DNA of 37,771 nt from positions 1 through 37,771 of the forward strand of contig CAMZHP010000002.1 in NCBI GenBank assembly GCA_947306845.1. Direction: 5' to 3'. A program made the translations under genes and the position numbers. Origin of the DNA: an uncultured Prevotellaceae bacterium (GTDB taxonomy: Bacteria > Bacteroidota > Bacteroidia > Bacteroidales > Bacteroidaceae). Below are positions 1 to 8,292 of the stretch, in pieces; position 1 is the first letter of the stretch, and each line of letters opens with the position of its first letter. The notes beneath the pieces were generated by a model. That model was given only the letters and a program-made list of their open reading frames with translations. It made no database searches and was not told the DNA's origin.

Positions 1-645
1 GAAGTAGTCGTGCAGCGCCTTGGGGTCGCTGTTGCCCTCGGCGTTCTTCAGGCTCACGGGTTCGTTGGCCAGCTCGATGCTGATTTGTCCGGGATATTTC
101 TTGATGGAGTCGTTCTGCGTGAAGAGGTCCCACACCGTCAACAGGTACTGCTGGTAGTAGTCACCCACCTTCAGGTTGCCGGGGCAGACTCCCGGCGGGC
201 GCACCACCACATACATGCCGTGGTTCATGGCGCGTTTGGCAAGCGGGAAATAGAGGGTGCGCAGATAGGTGTTGAGGCGCGTCGAACTGAAACGGGAGAT
301 GTCGGCCTCGCCGCTCTCCTTGCCGTCACTCTGCTTGTTGGGGTCATTGGTCCAGGCGGGGTCCATGTGCAGGCGGAACACGTCGCACTTGGCCTTCTCC
401 AAACCCGTAAACAGTTTCTCGAAATAGTTGATGCAGGGTGTCACGCTGCTATAGCTCCATCCCCAGCGGCCACCGTTGAACCACGCATTGGGGGTGTCCA
501 TCACGCCGTGCAGCACCACATGGTTGCCATGCTCGTCCATCAGCCATTTGCCCTCCTGGTGCAAGGTGGGAAGGGGCTTCACGCCTTGTGCCGATGCAGC
601 CATGACAAACATTGCCGCAGATAAAAATGCAAGAATTTTTTTCAT
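1..645 (-). CDS. GH5-family glycoside hydrolase, N-terminal part (cut by window edge)
   Basis: The first 215 codons are present; the gene runs off the left edge. Reading from the ATG at 645, the protein starts with a clear signal peptide (MKKILAFLSAAMFVMAASA, cleavage before QG). The mature part begins with a segment typical of GH5 endoglucanases and mannanases (EGKWLMDEHGNHVVLHGV, then FRLHMDPAW). ISIELANEPV contains the NEP motif, whose Glu is the acid/base of clan GH-A enzymes. The catalytic nucleophile Glu and the rest of the barrel lie outside the window. It is probably exported and acts on beta-linked plant polysaccharide, but substrate cannot be told from this half. A promoter -10-like element lies at 684-691 on the same strand. 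Family is fairly sure; specificity is unknown. Confidence 0.82.
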   Translation of the reverse strand, partial: MKKILAFLSAAMFVMAASAQGVKPLPTLHQEGKWLMDEHGNHVVLHGVMDTPNAWFNGGRWGWSYSSVTPCINYFEKLFTGLEKAKCDVFRLHMDPAWTNDPNKQSDGKESGEADISRFSSTRLNTYLRTLYFPLAKRAMNHGMYVVVRPPGVCPGNLKVGDYYQQYLLTVWDLFTQNDSIKKYPGQISIELANEPVSLKNAEGNSDPKALHDYF

Positions 646-683
646 TATAGGTAGGTAAAAGTTTGGTTTTGTGGATTCGAGTG

Positions 684-691
684 CAAAATTA
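684..691 (-). promoter_or_regulatory. Bacteroidetes -7 element of the GH5 gene
   Basis: On the minus strand this reads TAATTTTG, followed by C, matching the Bacteroidetes -7 consensus TAnnTTTG. It lies 39 nt before the GH5 start codon. No good TTTG -33 box is seen 19-21 nt upstream. The element sits inside a 5-6-5 palindrome (GTGCA at 681-685, TGCAC at 692-696), so it may also be an operator. Confidence 0.5.
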
Positions 692-833
692 TGCACTTTT
701 CATCATTTTCTTGTTCTTTTGCTGATTATTTATTATCGGCTTTGTTACAAATACTTTCTCATTCAGTGATTAACTAGAGGAATAAGACAGGAGGAATAAA
801 GATACCTCTAGAAACAAAAAAAGCATATTCTAT

Positions 834-864
834 TTTGAATTCCAATAAGTTTGATTTATCTTTG
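834..864 (+). promoter_or_regulatory. Bacteroidetes promoter for the four-helix-bundle/PI-PLC/HypD unit
   Basis: TTTG at 834-837 is followed after 19 nt by TATCTTTG at 857-864, a full match to the TTTG-N19-TAnnTTTG consensus of Bacteroidetes vegetative promoters. Transcription should start near 870. This excludes the TTG at 851 as start of the next gene and supports the ATG at 890. No comparable promoter was found before the next three genes, so this one may serve all four. Confidence 0.75.
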
Positions 865-889
865 TACCTACATATTTTATATTGAAACT

Positions 890-1576
890 ATGGCAGATAA
901 CGAGACCAAAGGAGAGGTGCTGAAAAGAGCTGTCATTTGGAAAGACCTCTACTTCTATCGCAAGAGTGATGCCCTCTATCAGCTGACCGTGGAGTTTTGC
1001 AGCCGTTACCTCCCTGCCTATGGCAGTCGAACGGTAGACCAAATGGTGCAAGCCGCTCGTAGTGGCAAGCAGAATATCGTGGAGGGAAGCGAAGACGGAC
1101 AGACAAGTTCGGAAATGGAAATCAAACTGATCAACACTGCCCGTGGCAGTCTGCAGGAGCTTCGTGCCGACTATCTTGACTATCTGCATACCCACCATCT
1201 GAACGTATGGCAAAAAGACAACCCTCGTCAACAGCGATTGCGTAAGTTCTGTCACAAGCATAATGACAACTGCGACTATGAGCCACTGATGGGGAAGATG
1301 AACGACGAAGAAATGGCCAACTTGGCATTGACACTCTGTCATCAGACCGACAAAATGATGTGCAGTTATTTAGAGCGATTGGAAGAGCGTTTTGTCAAAG
1401 AGGGCGGCATTAAGGAGCGCATGCACGCTGCTCGCACCGGCTACCGGCTGGCCCAGGATGCCAAACTCAAATCCCTCGAAGAAGAAAACGCACGACTAAA
1501 AGCAGAAAACCAAAATCTAAGAAAGAAACTAGAAGAACTAGAAAAGAAAATAATAGGCAATCCTAGGAATCCTTAG
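890..1576 (+). CDS. Four-helix-bundle protein (S23/IVP-like) with C-terminal coiled coil
   Basis: This 228-residue cytoplasmic protein resembles the S23/23S-rRNA-intervening-sequence four-helix-bundle family, in the longer 'four helix bundle suffix' form. Characteristic segments are WKDLYFYRKSDALYQLTVEF (about 16-35), the second helix QMVQAARSGKQNIVEGS and SEMEIKLINTARGSLQELRADY. The last 50 residues form a Lys/Glu-rich heptad coiled coil (LKSLEEENARLKAENQNLRK), suggesting oligomerisation. The ATG at 890 is chosen because an in-frame TTG at 851 overlaps the promoter. The molecular role of the family is not established; related bundles include the Avd proteins of diversity-generating retroelements, but no reverse transcriptase is near. 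The last codons merge into a short tandem repeat. Confidence 0.8.
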   Translation: MADNETKGEVLKRAVIWKDLYFYRKSDALYQLTVEFCSRYLPAYGSRTVDQMVQAARSGKQNIVEGSEDGQTSSEMEIKLINTARGSLQELRADYLDYLHTHHLNVWQKDNPRQQRLRKFCHKHNDNCDYEPLMGKMNDEEMANLALTLCHQTDKMMCSYLERLEERFVKEGGIKERMHAARTGYRLAQDAKLKSLEEENARLKAENQNLRKKLEELEKKIIGNPRNP

Positions 1577-1630
1577 AAAATCCTAGAAAAACCTAGGCAA
1601 TCCTAGAAAATCCTAGGAAATCCTAGAAAC
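1559..1630 (+). repeat. Tandem array of about seven AATCCTAG(G/AAA) units
   Basis: About seven degenerate 9-12 nt units built on AATCCTAG follow each other: AATCCTAGG, AATCCTTAGAAA, AATCCTAGAAA, AACCTAGGC, AATCCTAGAAA and so on. The array begins in the last codons of the four-helix-bundle gene, supplies its TAG stop (1574-1576) and ends 27 nt before the next ATG. An 8-C run follows. The TCCTA core recurs in the arrays at 23236 and 25324. Confidence 0.8.
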
Positions 1631-1657
1631 AATCCCCCCCCTTCACCCATCACTACA

Positions 1658-4600
1658 ATGAAAAAAGCATATCTACTACTATTATCCGTTTTGCTGTATG
1701 CGGCAAATGCCTTCCCGCAGACGGATGTGACAGACATCTACCTGACAAATCCAGGTTTTGATGACAGCAGTTCCTGGCAATCGGAAAACATGCCTCCTTT
1801 ACAGGAGGCCAATTCTGCCGAAATAGCAGGATGGAAACTGACAGCCAGTGCCCCGTGGTCCTCAAGCGCTGCTTTCGGCTATGGAACGACAGGGCAGGTC
1901 AATGGAGCCAATGCGCCAACTGCCGGTCCCAGTGGAAATTCCTCCGGCGGAGCACTGGGCATCAGCACAGGTTGGGGTGGCAAAATCTGCTATGAGCAGC
2001 AAGTCTCTCTACCTGCCGGTAAATACCGTATCTCCTATTCCGCGTACAACAACTATCAGTCGGCCACGCAGAGTTTCAATTTCATCGGCTTTGTAAGTGA
2101 TGCCGGCGAGGAGCATTACGGCATCATCAACAACTTCCTTTACCAGACATGGATGGAGGATGAGATCTACTTGCACCTGAGTGAACCCACCAAAGGAAAA
2201 ATCTGTGTGGGACTGGGGGCAATCTCAGATGGTTCAGGCAACAATGCCAAGGTCTTTATCGACCATGTCAAGATCGAGGCTTACAATGCCGCTGAATCGA
2301 TGATGCCTGGAACGAGTTTCAGGCTGAAGGACTGGGAAGGAAATACTGGTATGTATCAAGACTCATACCCGGAATACTATCAGGGCAACCATTATACAGG
2401 ATCCGTCATGCGGTCGGAATACGATATGGCAGATGGAATTTACAGCGCGGATATCATCTTCCATGCCCACCAGGCATGGATTAACCAAGTGGTGCCCAAT
2501 GGCACGCTCAACGCGTTCATCAAAGCCAACAACATCACCAAACCCACAGAGGTTATCAATGACAATGGCTTGGTTGCCTATGAGCCCAAGACTTATCACT
2601 TGGAGGACATCCAAGTAACCGATAAGAAACTCATATTGGAGGTGGGCAATACCGCTGAAGGTGCCAACTGGCTCACAGTAACAACACGTCGCATCTGTCA
2701 GATGACAACGCCTTATGTGAGTTATGGCGCATTTCAATTGCCCGCCACTCCCGTCACGCCTGATTTCTGGTATCAGGTACCCGTATCGATTGCAGGCGAA
2801 TATCTGCTCTCCGTTGATGGAGAGACGGTGGTTTCGTTTACTCAGGACCCTGCCGCTCTTGTGACCGATGAAATGAAAACTACAAAAGGCGGGGTGCTTG
2901 AGCTGACTGCTGGGAATTTATACCTGAAATCTTCGGAAGCAGTAAAGATTACCTTCAATCCCACTTCCTACGTATACCAAATCGGGGAGGCAACCACCAA
3001 CGCCAAATATGTGCAGCCGGGTCAGAGGGTCAGCATCTCTTTCAACGATCTTTCTACCAACGACCCCGATGCGGTGCTCAAAACAGATTTCAGCAGCGTC
3101 ACCCTCAACGGAAAGACATTGGAATTGACTGCAACTGACAACGGATTCTCATTCCTTGTCCCTGATTTGATGCCTCAGACCACCTATACGTTGCTGATAC
3201 CTGCCGGGGCCATCGGATACGAGGGGCATGAGGCCAACAAGGATCAGAAGCTCTCACTGACCACCATTCCTGTGTTCAACGGCACCTATTTCCTTCGCAC
3301 ATATGATGGCCGTTATCTTGCAAGGGGCAATCAATGGGGAACACATGCCATTGTGGATGAGTGGGGACTCCCCGTAGTCATAGCCACCGATGGCAGCAAC
3401 AACACAACCATACAGTTTGCTGACAATGGACTTTATCTCTATAACATAGATAATGAAGCCTATACCGACTGGACAGCAGCAGAGGAGAAATCCATGTGGC
3501 ACTTCATCGCAAATGGAAAAACCATCCTGCTGGCCAGTGCGCAGCAGAATGGTCTCTATGTGACCATCGACGGGGAAGGCAACCTTATGACCAACGGCTC
3601 CGGCTCTGATAATGGGGTAAGCGGGTGGATGGTTGTCTCTCCTTCTGAACACGGGTCGGACATGCAGCAGTTGCGTCAGGAGTGTGTTGCCTTGGCTGAT
3701 GAGACCGAAGGCCTCACTACGAAGACATACCTTAAAGCCCAACCAACCCAGACGGCGGAGCAATTCCAGGGAACTGGCGAGGTGATGAGCGGCTCGTTCG
3801 ACATCACTGCGCCGGGCATCTACCGCTTCTCCATTCAGGCGTTCCACCGCATGGCTTCCAACGATGTTGCCTATCCGTTACACACCCAAAAAGCGGACAG
3901 TCCGCCTGTCTATCTCTATTTCGGTGACACGAAAGTGCAGTTGTGTAGTGTCTATGAGCAACCGACATCGGCATCTACAGGATTTGCCATCGATGGCAAC
4001 AACTATCCCAACAATCAGACTGGTGCGCTCACCGCGTTCCAAGAGGGACTGTATCAGAACATCATCTATGTGCGCGTCGGTGCCGACCAGGTGGGCACAT
4101 GGCAGTATGGCATAAAAAATCAGGGAGATCCGCTCCGCAATGCTCACTGGACTTGCTATGCTCCCGACGGTATCGAGATCACACGCTTTTATGACCCCGA
4201 GACCGATGGCCTTGATGCAGAGGACCAGGAGATAGCCGACCTGATAGAGAGTCTGAGAAAACTCGTGGGTGATATCAACGGCGATAAAAAACTCACCGTG
4301 TCGGACGTCATGCTGATGGTGAATATGATTCTGCACGGCAACCAGATCTGTGAGATGCCTCTGGCAGACATGAATGACGATGGCAAACTGACCGTGACGG
4401 ATGTGCTCTATTTGGTCAATGTCATTTTGGGAAATTTTGAAAAGAGATATGTCGATATGACATATACCTATGCCCAACTAGATGCTTTGGTGGCTGCGGA
4501 GCAGTCGGCCGAGGAGAACACTGTAGGTGCTGGCTATATTCTCGGCAGTGCAACCTGCACCCTCACTCATGAGGATGTCAGCTCCCATTATGACATGGCT

Positions 4601-5908
4601 GAATGGGTGACGACATTACAAGTTCAGGTGCCCTTTGACAACGTCGAGAGTGTGAGTGTCTATGCGTCCGACCATACAGCCATCGCAGGTCCGATGACCA
4701 TCGTGAGAAAAGGGGAGAACTTCACATACTCCTACCCGGCAGGCGAAGCAAGCACCTATGCCGCTTCCTTGCAGAGTGATGTGGTCACTGTGAGAGGCGA
4801 CGGGATGAGTTCATACACCGTTTATCTCTTGCCTCATACACTGACAGAAGGAGTGCTCGTGACTATTCATACGGCTGATGGGAAATACTACAGCCAACAT
4901 TTTGGCCAAATCAGCGCACAGAATGTCAACATCTTGCAATTCACAGTCACCCAACCGTCCAACCTGTGGATGAGCACCTTGCCGGGAAATGTCTTTTTTA
5001 GCATGTTGTCCACACCAGGTGCTCACAATGCATGCACCAGCAGCGAGTCGATTTCTGCAGCAAAATGCCAGAGTGAGGACTTGGCCGGACTCCTGGCCAA
5101 CGGCGTGAGGGCTTTCGACCTCAGACCGCGCTACAATGCCAGTTCAGAGAGTGAAATCCAACTCGATAACCTCACCATTTACCATGGAATGGTGTCTACA
5201 GGGGTGAAATTCAAGGATGCCATCGACGTGCTCATCGACTTTGTCAAGAACAACCCCAGCGAGGCGGTGTCGGTCATCATGCAGAAAGAGGATTCCCATT
5301 CTCTCACCTCCCTCACCGATTACAGTGAGACATGGAGGGCAAGCATGAGGGAGTGCTTCTCGGATGCGTCGCGCAGCCCTTATATCATGCCAAGCGTCAG
5401 AGGTAACCATACGTTGGATGATGTACGGGGAAAGGTGTCCATCGTCAGTAGAAATCCATACGGCAACAGCAGCAATGGCTACCGTGATGTTGTCTATGGG
5501 GCCATCATCGAAAACTGGCCTGACAATGGTGTGGTGAGTGACTTCTCATGCGGCATGACACTGGAAGGGAATTGGGTGGAATGCCGGGCAAGTGTGGAGG
5601 ATGCCTACAACAGCAGCACCGACACCAAGAAATCGCAGATTGCTGCCTCTCTCTCTTTGGCCAGCAGCAACACCAGCCGATACCATTTTGTATATACTTT
5701 CCTCAGCCTCTCCAACAGTCCTGCTTCCTATGCAGCCATTCTCAATCCATGGACAGCAGACCAGATCGGCAACATCTCAGGACCACTGGGATATGTATAT
5801 GCTGACTATCAGGGAAGTCTGAGCAACGGAGGAAATAATCTTCTCAAAGCCATCGTTGAACAAAACGCAAAATATGTTTATCGGGGACAATCCCGAATCA
5901 ACCCATGA
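1658..5908 (+). CDS. Secreted multidomain protein with dockerin-like repeats and PI-PLC X domain
   Basis: This 1416-residue exported protein starts with a signal peptide (MKKAYLLLLSVLLYAANA). In order it shows a beta-rich domain resembling carbohydrate-binding jelly rolls (about 25-190), Ig-like beta regions (about 380-540), a beta-trefoil-like stretch (about 540-665), and a dockerin type I-like pair at about 868-928. The pair has two Ca-loop helices, GDINGDKKLTVSDVMLMVN and ADMNDDGKLTVTDVLYLVN. After another beta region comes a C-terminal phosphatidylinositol-specific phospholipase C X domain (about 1105-1416). There PGAHNA carries the predicted catalytic His1123, FDLRPR follows, and YHG carries the second His1176. 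It would cleave PI or GPI-type lipids outside the cell, possibly on host membranes; this is inferred. A dockerin in mid-protein is unusual. Its stop overlaps the next start by 4 nt (ATGA). Confidence 0.85.
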   Translation: MKKAYLLLLSVLLYAANAFPQTDVTDIYLTNPGFDDSSSWQSENMPPLQEANSAEIAGWKLTASAPWSSSAAFGYGTTGQVNGANAPTAGPSGNSSGGALGISTGWGGKICYEQQVSLPAGKYRISYSAYNNYQSATQSFNFIGFVSDAGEEHYGIINNFLYQTWMEDEIYLHLSEPTKGKICVGLGAISDGSGNNAKVFIDHVKIEAYNAAESMMPGTSFRLKDWEGNTGMYQDSYPEYYQGNHYTGSVMRSEYDMADGIYSADIIFHAHQAWINQVVPNGTLNAFIKANNITKPTEVINDNGLVAYEPKTYHLEDIQVTDKKLILEVGNTAEGANWLTVTTRRICQMTTPYVSYGAFQLPATPVTPDFWYQVPVSIAGEYLLSVDGETVVSFTQDPAALVTDEMKTTKGGVLELTAGNLYLKSSEAVKITFNPTSYVYQIGEATTNAKYVQPGQRVSISFNDLSTNDPDAVLKTDFSSVTLNGKTLELTATDNGFSFLVPDLMPQTTYTLLIPAGAIGYEGHEANKDQKLSLTTIPVFNGTYFLRTYDGRYLARGNQWGTHAIVDEWGLPVVIATDGSNNTTIQFADNGLYLYNIDNEAYTDWTAAEEKSMWHFIANGKTILLASAQQNGLYVTIDGEGNLMTNGSGSDNGVSGWMVVSPSEHGSDMQQLRQECVALADETEGLTTKTYLKAQPTQTAEQFQGTGEVMSGSFDITAPGIYRFSIQAFHRMASNDVAYPLHTQKADSPPVYLYFGDTKVQLCSVYEQPTSASTGFAIDGNNYPNNQTGALTAFQEGLYQNIIYVRVGADQVGTWQYGIKNQGDPLRNAHWTCYAPDGIEITRFYDPETDGLDAEDQEIADLIESLRKLVGDINGDKKLTVSDVMLMVNMILHGNQICEMPLADMNDDGKLTVTDVLYLVNVILGNFEKRYVDMTYTYAQLDALVAAEQSAEENTVGAGYILGSATCTLTHEDVSSHYDMAEWVTTLQVQVPFDNVESVSVYASDHTAIAGPMTIVRKGENFTYSYPAGEASTYAASLQSDVVTVRGDGMSSYTVYLLPHTLTEGVLVTIHTADGKYYSQHFGQISAQNVNILQFTVTQPSNLWMSTLPGNVFFSMLSTPGAHNACTSSESISAAKCQSEDLAGLLANGVRAFDLRPRYNASSESEIQLDNLTIYHGMVSTGVKFKDAIDVLIDFVKNNPSEAVSVIMQKEDSHSLTSLTDYSETWRASMRECFSDASRSPYIMPSVRGNHTLDDVRGKVSIVSRNPYGNSSNGYRDVVYGAIIENWPDNGVVSDFSCGMTLEGNWVECRASVEDAYNSSTDTKKSQIAASLSLASSNTSRYHFVYTFLSLSNSPASYAAILNPWTADQIGNISGPLGYVYADYQGSLSNGGNNLLKAIVEQNAKYVYRGQSRINP

Positions 5909-8292
5909 AACATCCAGAAAATGACAAGGGCATGAATGCCCGCATCAGGCGGCTGCGAGAGCAGAACATGCAGACGCCTACCACCCTGAGCATCGAGAGG
6001 GCACTCATCGAGACTGCTTTCTATAAGGAAAACTATGGCACCATGCCTATTGCCATGCTGAGGGCGGGGAATTTCTATGAGATCTGCAAGAACAAAACCA
6101 TCTACATCGGTGAGGATGAACTGATAGTGGGAGAGCGGGGACCGAGGCCCAAGGCGGTGCCGACATTCCCTGAGCTCACCTGCCATTCCGTCGAGGACCT
6201 CCACACCCTCAACGAACGGAAACTGCAGCCATACTTCATCAGTCAGGAGGACATCGACACCTATCAGCGGGAGGTCATCCCATACTGGAAGGGAAAGACG
6301 CAGCGGGAGCGCATTTTCTCCCATGTGTCGGAAGAATGGGAGGAGGCTTACCACGCGGGGGTGTTCACGGAGTTCATGGAACAGCGGGCTGCCGGACATA
6401 CCGCCATGGACGGTAAGATGTACCGCGAAGGACTGCTCGACGTGAAGGAAAGAATCCGGAAACGGATAGAGACCTTGGATTTCATCTATGACCCTGAGGC
6501 TACCGACAAACAGCAGGAACTGGAGGCGATGGAGGTCTCTTGCGATGCTGCCATTCTCTTCGCGGAAAGGCATGCCCAATTAGCGGAGAAAATGGCTGAG
6601 GTGGAAACCAATTTTCGACGGAAACGGGAACTGAAGAAAATCGCTGAGGTCTGTCATTGGGTTCCGGCTCATGCGCCACGCGACCTGTGGGAGGCCATAC
6701 AGATGTATTGGTTCGTGCATCTCGGCACTGTGACAGAACTCAACGGATGGGATTCCATGAATCCGGGTCATATCGACCAACATCTTTTCCCCTTCTATCA
6801 AAAGGGATTGGCAGACGGCTCCCTTACACGGGATGATGCCAAGGAACTCATTTCTTGCCTGTGGATCAAGTTCAACAACCAGCCTGCTCCGCCAAAGGTG
6901 GGGGTGACGGCACTGGAGTCAGGCACCTACAACGACTTCACCAATATCAATATCGGAGGAATCGACAAAAATGGTGACAGTGCGGCCAATGAGCTTTCAT
7001 ACATCATTCTGGAGGTCCAGGAGGAACTCCATCAACTGCAGCCCGGTCTGAGCATCCACATCGCTGGCAACACGCCTGATGATTTCCTGCTCGAGGGCAT
7101 CAGGGTCATCCGGCAGGGCCATGGCTATCCGTCTGTCTTCAACCCCGATGCCTACGTCCGAGAGATGATGCGTGCCGGAAAGACCGCTGAGGATGCACGT
7201 GAGGGCGGGTGTTCGGGATGTATCGAGGTGGGTGCCTTCGGCAAGGAGGCATATCTCCTCACTGGCTATCTCAACACGCCCAAAATCCTGGAAATCACCC
7301 TCTATAATGGCATCGACCCCGAGACAGGGAAAACACTCGGTCTAAAAACGGGTGACCCAAGGGCCTTCACCTCGTTTGAGCAACTCTATGAGGCTTGGCA
7401 CCGGCAGATGACCTATTTCGTCAATCTGAAACTGTCGGTGAACAACTATATCGAACGGATGTTCTCGCTGTATGCTCCGGCCACCTTCCTCAGCCTGTTC
7501 ATCGATGACTGCATCGAGAAGGGAAAGGACTATTACAGCGGAGGGGCGCGCTACAACACCACGTATATCCAGTGTACGGGCTTGGGCACGCTCACCGATT
7601 GTTTCACGACCTTGAAAAAACATGTTTTTGAGGAGAAGCGCTACTCGATGGACGAGATGCTGGTGGCCGTGGCTGACAATTTTGAGGGTCATGAGGTGAT
7701 GAGGCAGTACATCCGCTATCATACGCCTTTCTTTGGCAATGATGATGAATATGCCGACAGCATCGCCGTGCGCATTTATGAGGATTTGGTAAAGGCAATC
7801 GATGGAAGACCCAATACCCGAGGGGGAGAGACGCATCTCAACATGCTCAGCACCACCTGCCACAATTACTTCGGTTCTGTGTGCGGGGCAACGCCCAACG
7901 GACGGTTGGCTCATTTCGCCATCAGCGATGGCACCTCACCGGCACATGGCTCCGACAGCCACGGACCAACGGCTGTCATCAAGTCTTTGGGAAAACTTGA
8001 CCAGACAAAGAGTGGGGGCACACTGCTCAACGTGCGCCTCGTGCCTGCCTTGCTCCGGCGTGATGAGGATATGAGAAAACTGGCCAGTCTGATCCGGACC
8101 TATTTCAAGTTCGGCGGACACCATATCCAGTTCAATGTGGTGGACACGTCGACGCTCTTAGATGCCCAGCAGCATCCGGAGAACTACCGCGACCTCCTGG
8201 TGCGCGTGGCGGGCTATTCCGACTACTTCAACGACATGACCGAGCAGTTGCAGAACGAAATCATTGCCCGGACGCAGAACGAGGAGATGTAG
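5905..8292 (+). CDS. hypD: Glycyl radical enzyme, trans-4-hydroxy-L-proline dehydratase (HypD) type
   Basis: This 795-residue cytoplasmic glycyl radical enzyme would dehydrate trans-4-hydroxy-L-proline to 1-pyrroline-5-carboxylate, later reduced to proline. The radical Gly is G770 in RVAGYSDYF; the thiyl Cys and base are C439 and E441 in GGCSGCIEV. Compared from memory with Clostridioides difficile HypD, all substrate-pocket residues I recall are kept with a constant offset of five: F157, H165, D283, S339, F345, Y455, T650 (F152, H160, D278, S334, F340, Y450, T645 there). That argues against pyruvate formate-lyase, glycerol dehydratase or choline lyase. Met10 (5932) is an alternative start that fits the family better; 5905 couples to the PI-PLC stop. 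The activase follows with no gap. No pyrroline-5-carboxylate reductase gene is in the window. The enzyme is oxygen-sensitive by family. Confidence 0.87.
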   Translation: MKHPENDKGMNARIRRLREQNMQTPTTLSIERALIETAFYKENYGTMPIAMLRAGNFYEICKNKTIYIGEDELIVGERGPRPKAVPTFPELTCHSVEDLHTLNERKLQPYFISQEDIDTYQREVIPYWKGKTQRERIFSHVSEEWEEAYHAGVFTEFMEQRAAGHTAMDGKMYREGLLDVKERIRKRIETLDFIYDPEATDKQQELEAMEVSCDAAILFAERHAQLAEKMAEVETNFRRKRELKKIAEVCHWVPAHAPRDLWEAIQMYWFVHLGTVTELNGWDSMNPGHIDQHLFPFYQKGLADGSLTRDDAKELISCLWIKFNNQPAPPKVGVTALESGTYNDFTNINIGGIDKNGDSAANELSYIILEVQEELHQLQPGLSIHIAGNTPDDFLLEGIRVIRQGHGYPSVFNPDAYVREMMRAGKTAEDAREGGCSGCIEVGAFGKEAYLLTGYLNTPKILEITLYNGIDPETGKTLGLKTGDPRAFTSFEQLYEAWHRQMTYFVNLKLSVNNYIERMFSLYAPATFLSLFIDDCIEKGKDYYSGGARYNTTYIQCTGLGTLTDCFTTLKKHVFEEKRYSMDEMLVAVADNFEGHEVMRQYIRYHTPFFGNDDEYADSIAVRIYEDLVKAIDGRPNTRGGETHLNMLSTTCHNYFGSVCGATPNGRLAHFAISDGTSPAHGSDSHGPTAVIKSLGKLDQTKSGGTLLNVRLVPALLRRDEDMRKLASLIRTYFKFGGHHIQFNVVDTSTLLDAQQHPENYRDLLVRVAGYSDYFNDMTEQLQNEIIARTQNEEM

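Larger units (their letters stand above)
646..889. other. Divergent intergenic region between GH5 and four-helix-bundle genes
   Basis: This AT-rich gap carries promoters in both directions (684-691 minus, 834-864 plus). Between them is a 7-bp inverted repeat, CTAGAGG at 774-780 and CCTCTAG at 805-811. The direct repeat GAGGAATAA occurs at 777-785 and 791-799. The inverted repeat could be a shared regulator site, but nothing else supports that. No small gene was seen. Confidence 0.4.

Noticed and set aside
10..624. Plus-strand open frame of 204 codons at the left edge
   Set aside because: It is the antisense of a GH5 gene with signal peptide and NEP motif on the minus strand; the plus-strand product has no recognisable features.
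890..1630. Possible diversity-generating retroelement, since Avd is a four-helix bundle
   Set aside because: No reverse transcriptase and no template/variable repeat pair were found; the nearby repeats are short tandem units.
5878..6579. Minus-strand open frame of 233 codons
   Set aside because: It overlaps the well-conserved start of the glycyl radical enzyme and has no family features.
5905..8292. Pyruvate formate-lyase or glycerol/choline-type glycyl radical enzyme
   Set aside because: The active site lacks the Cys-Cys pair of PFL, and recalled HypD pocket residues are all present with a constant offset.
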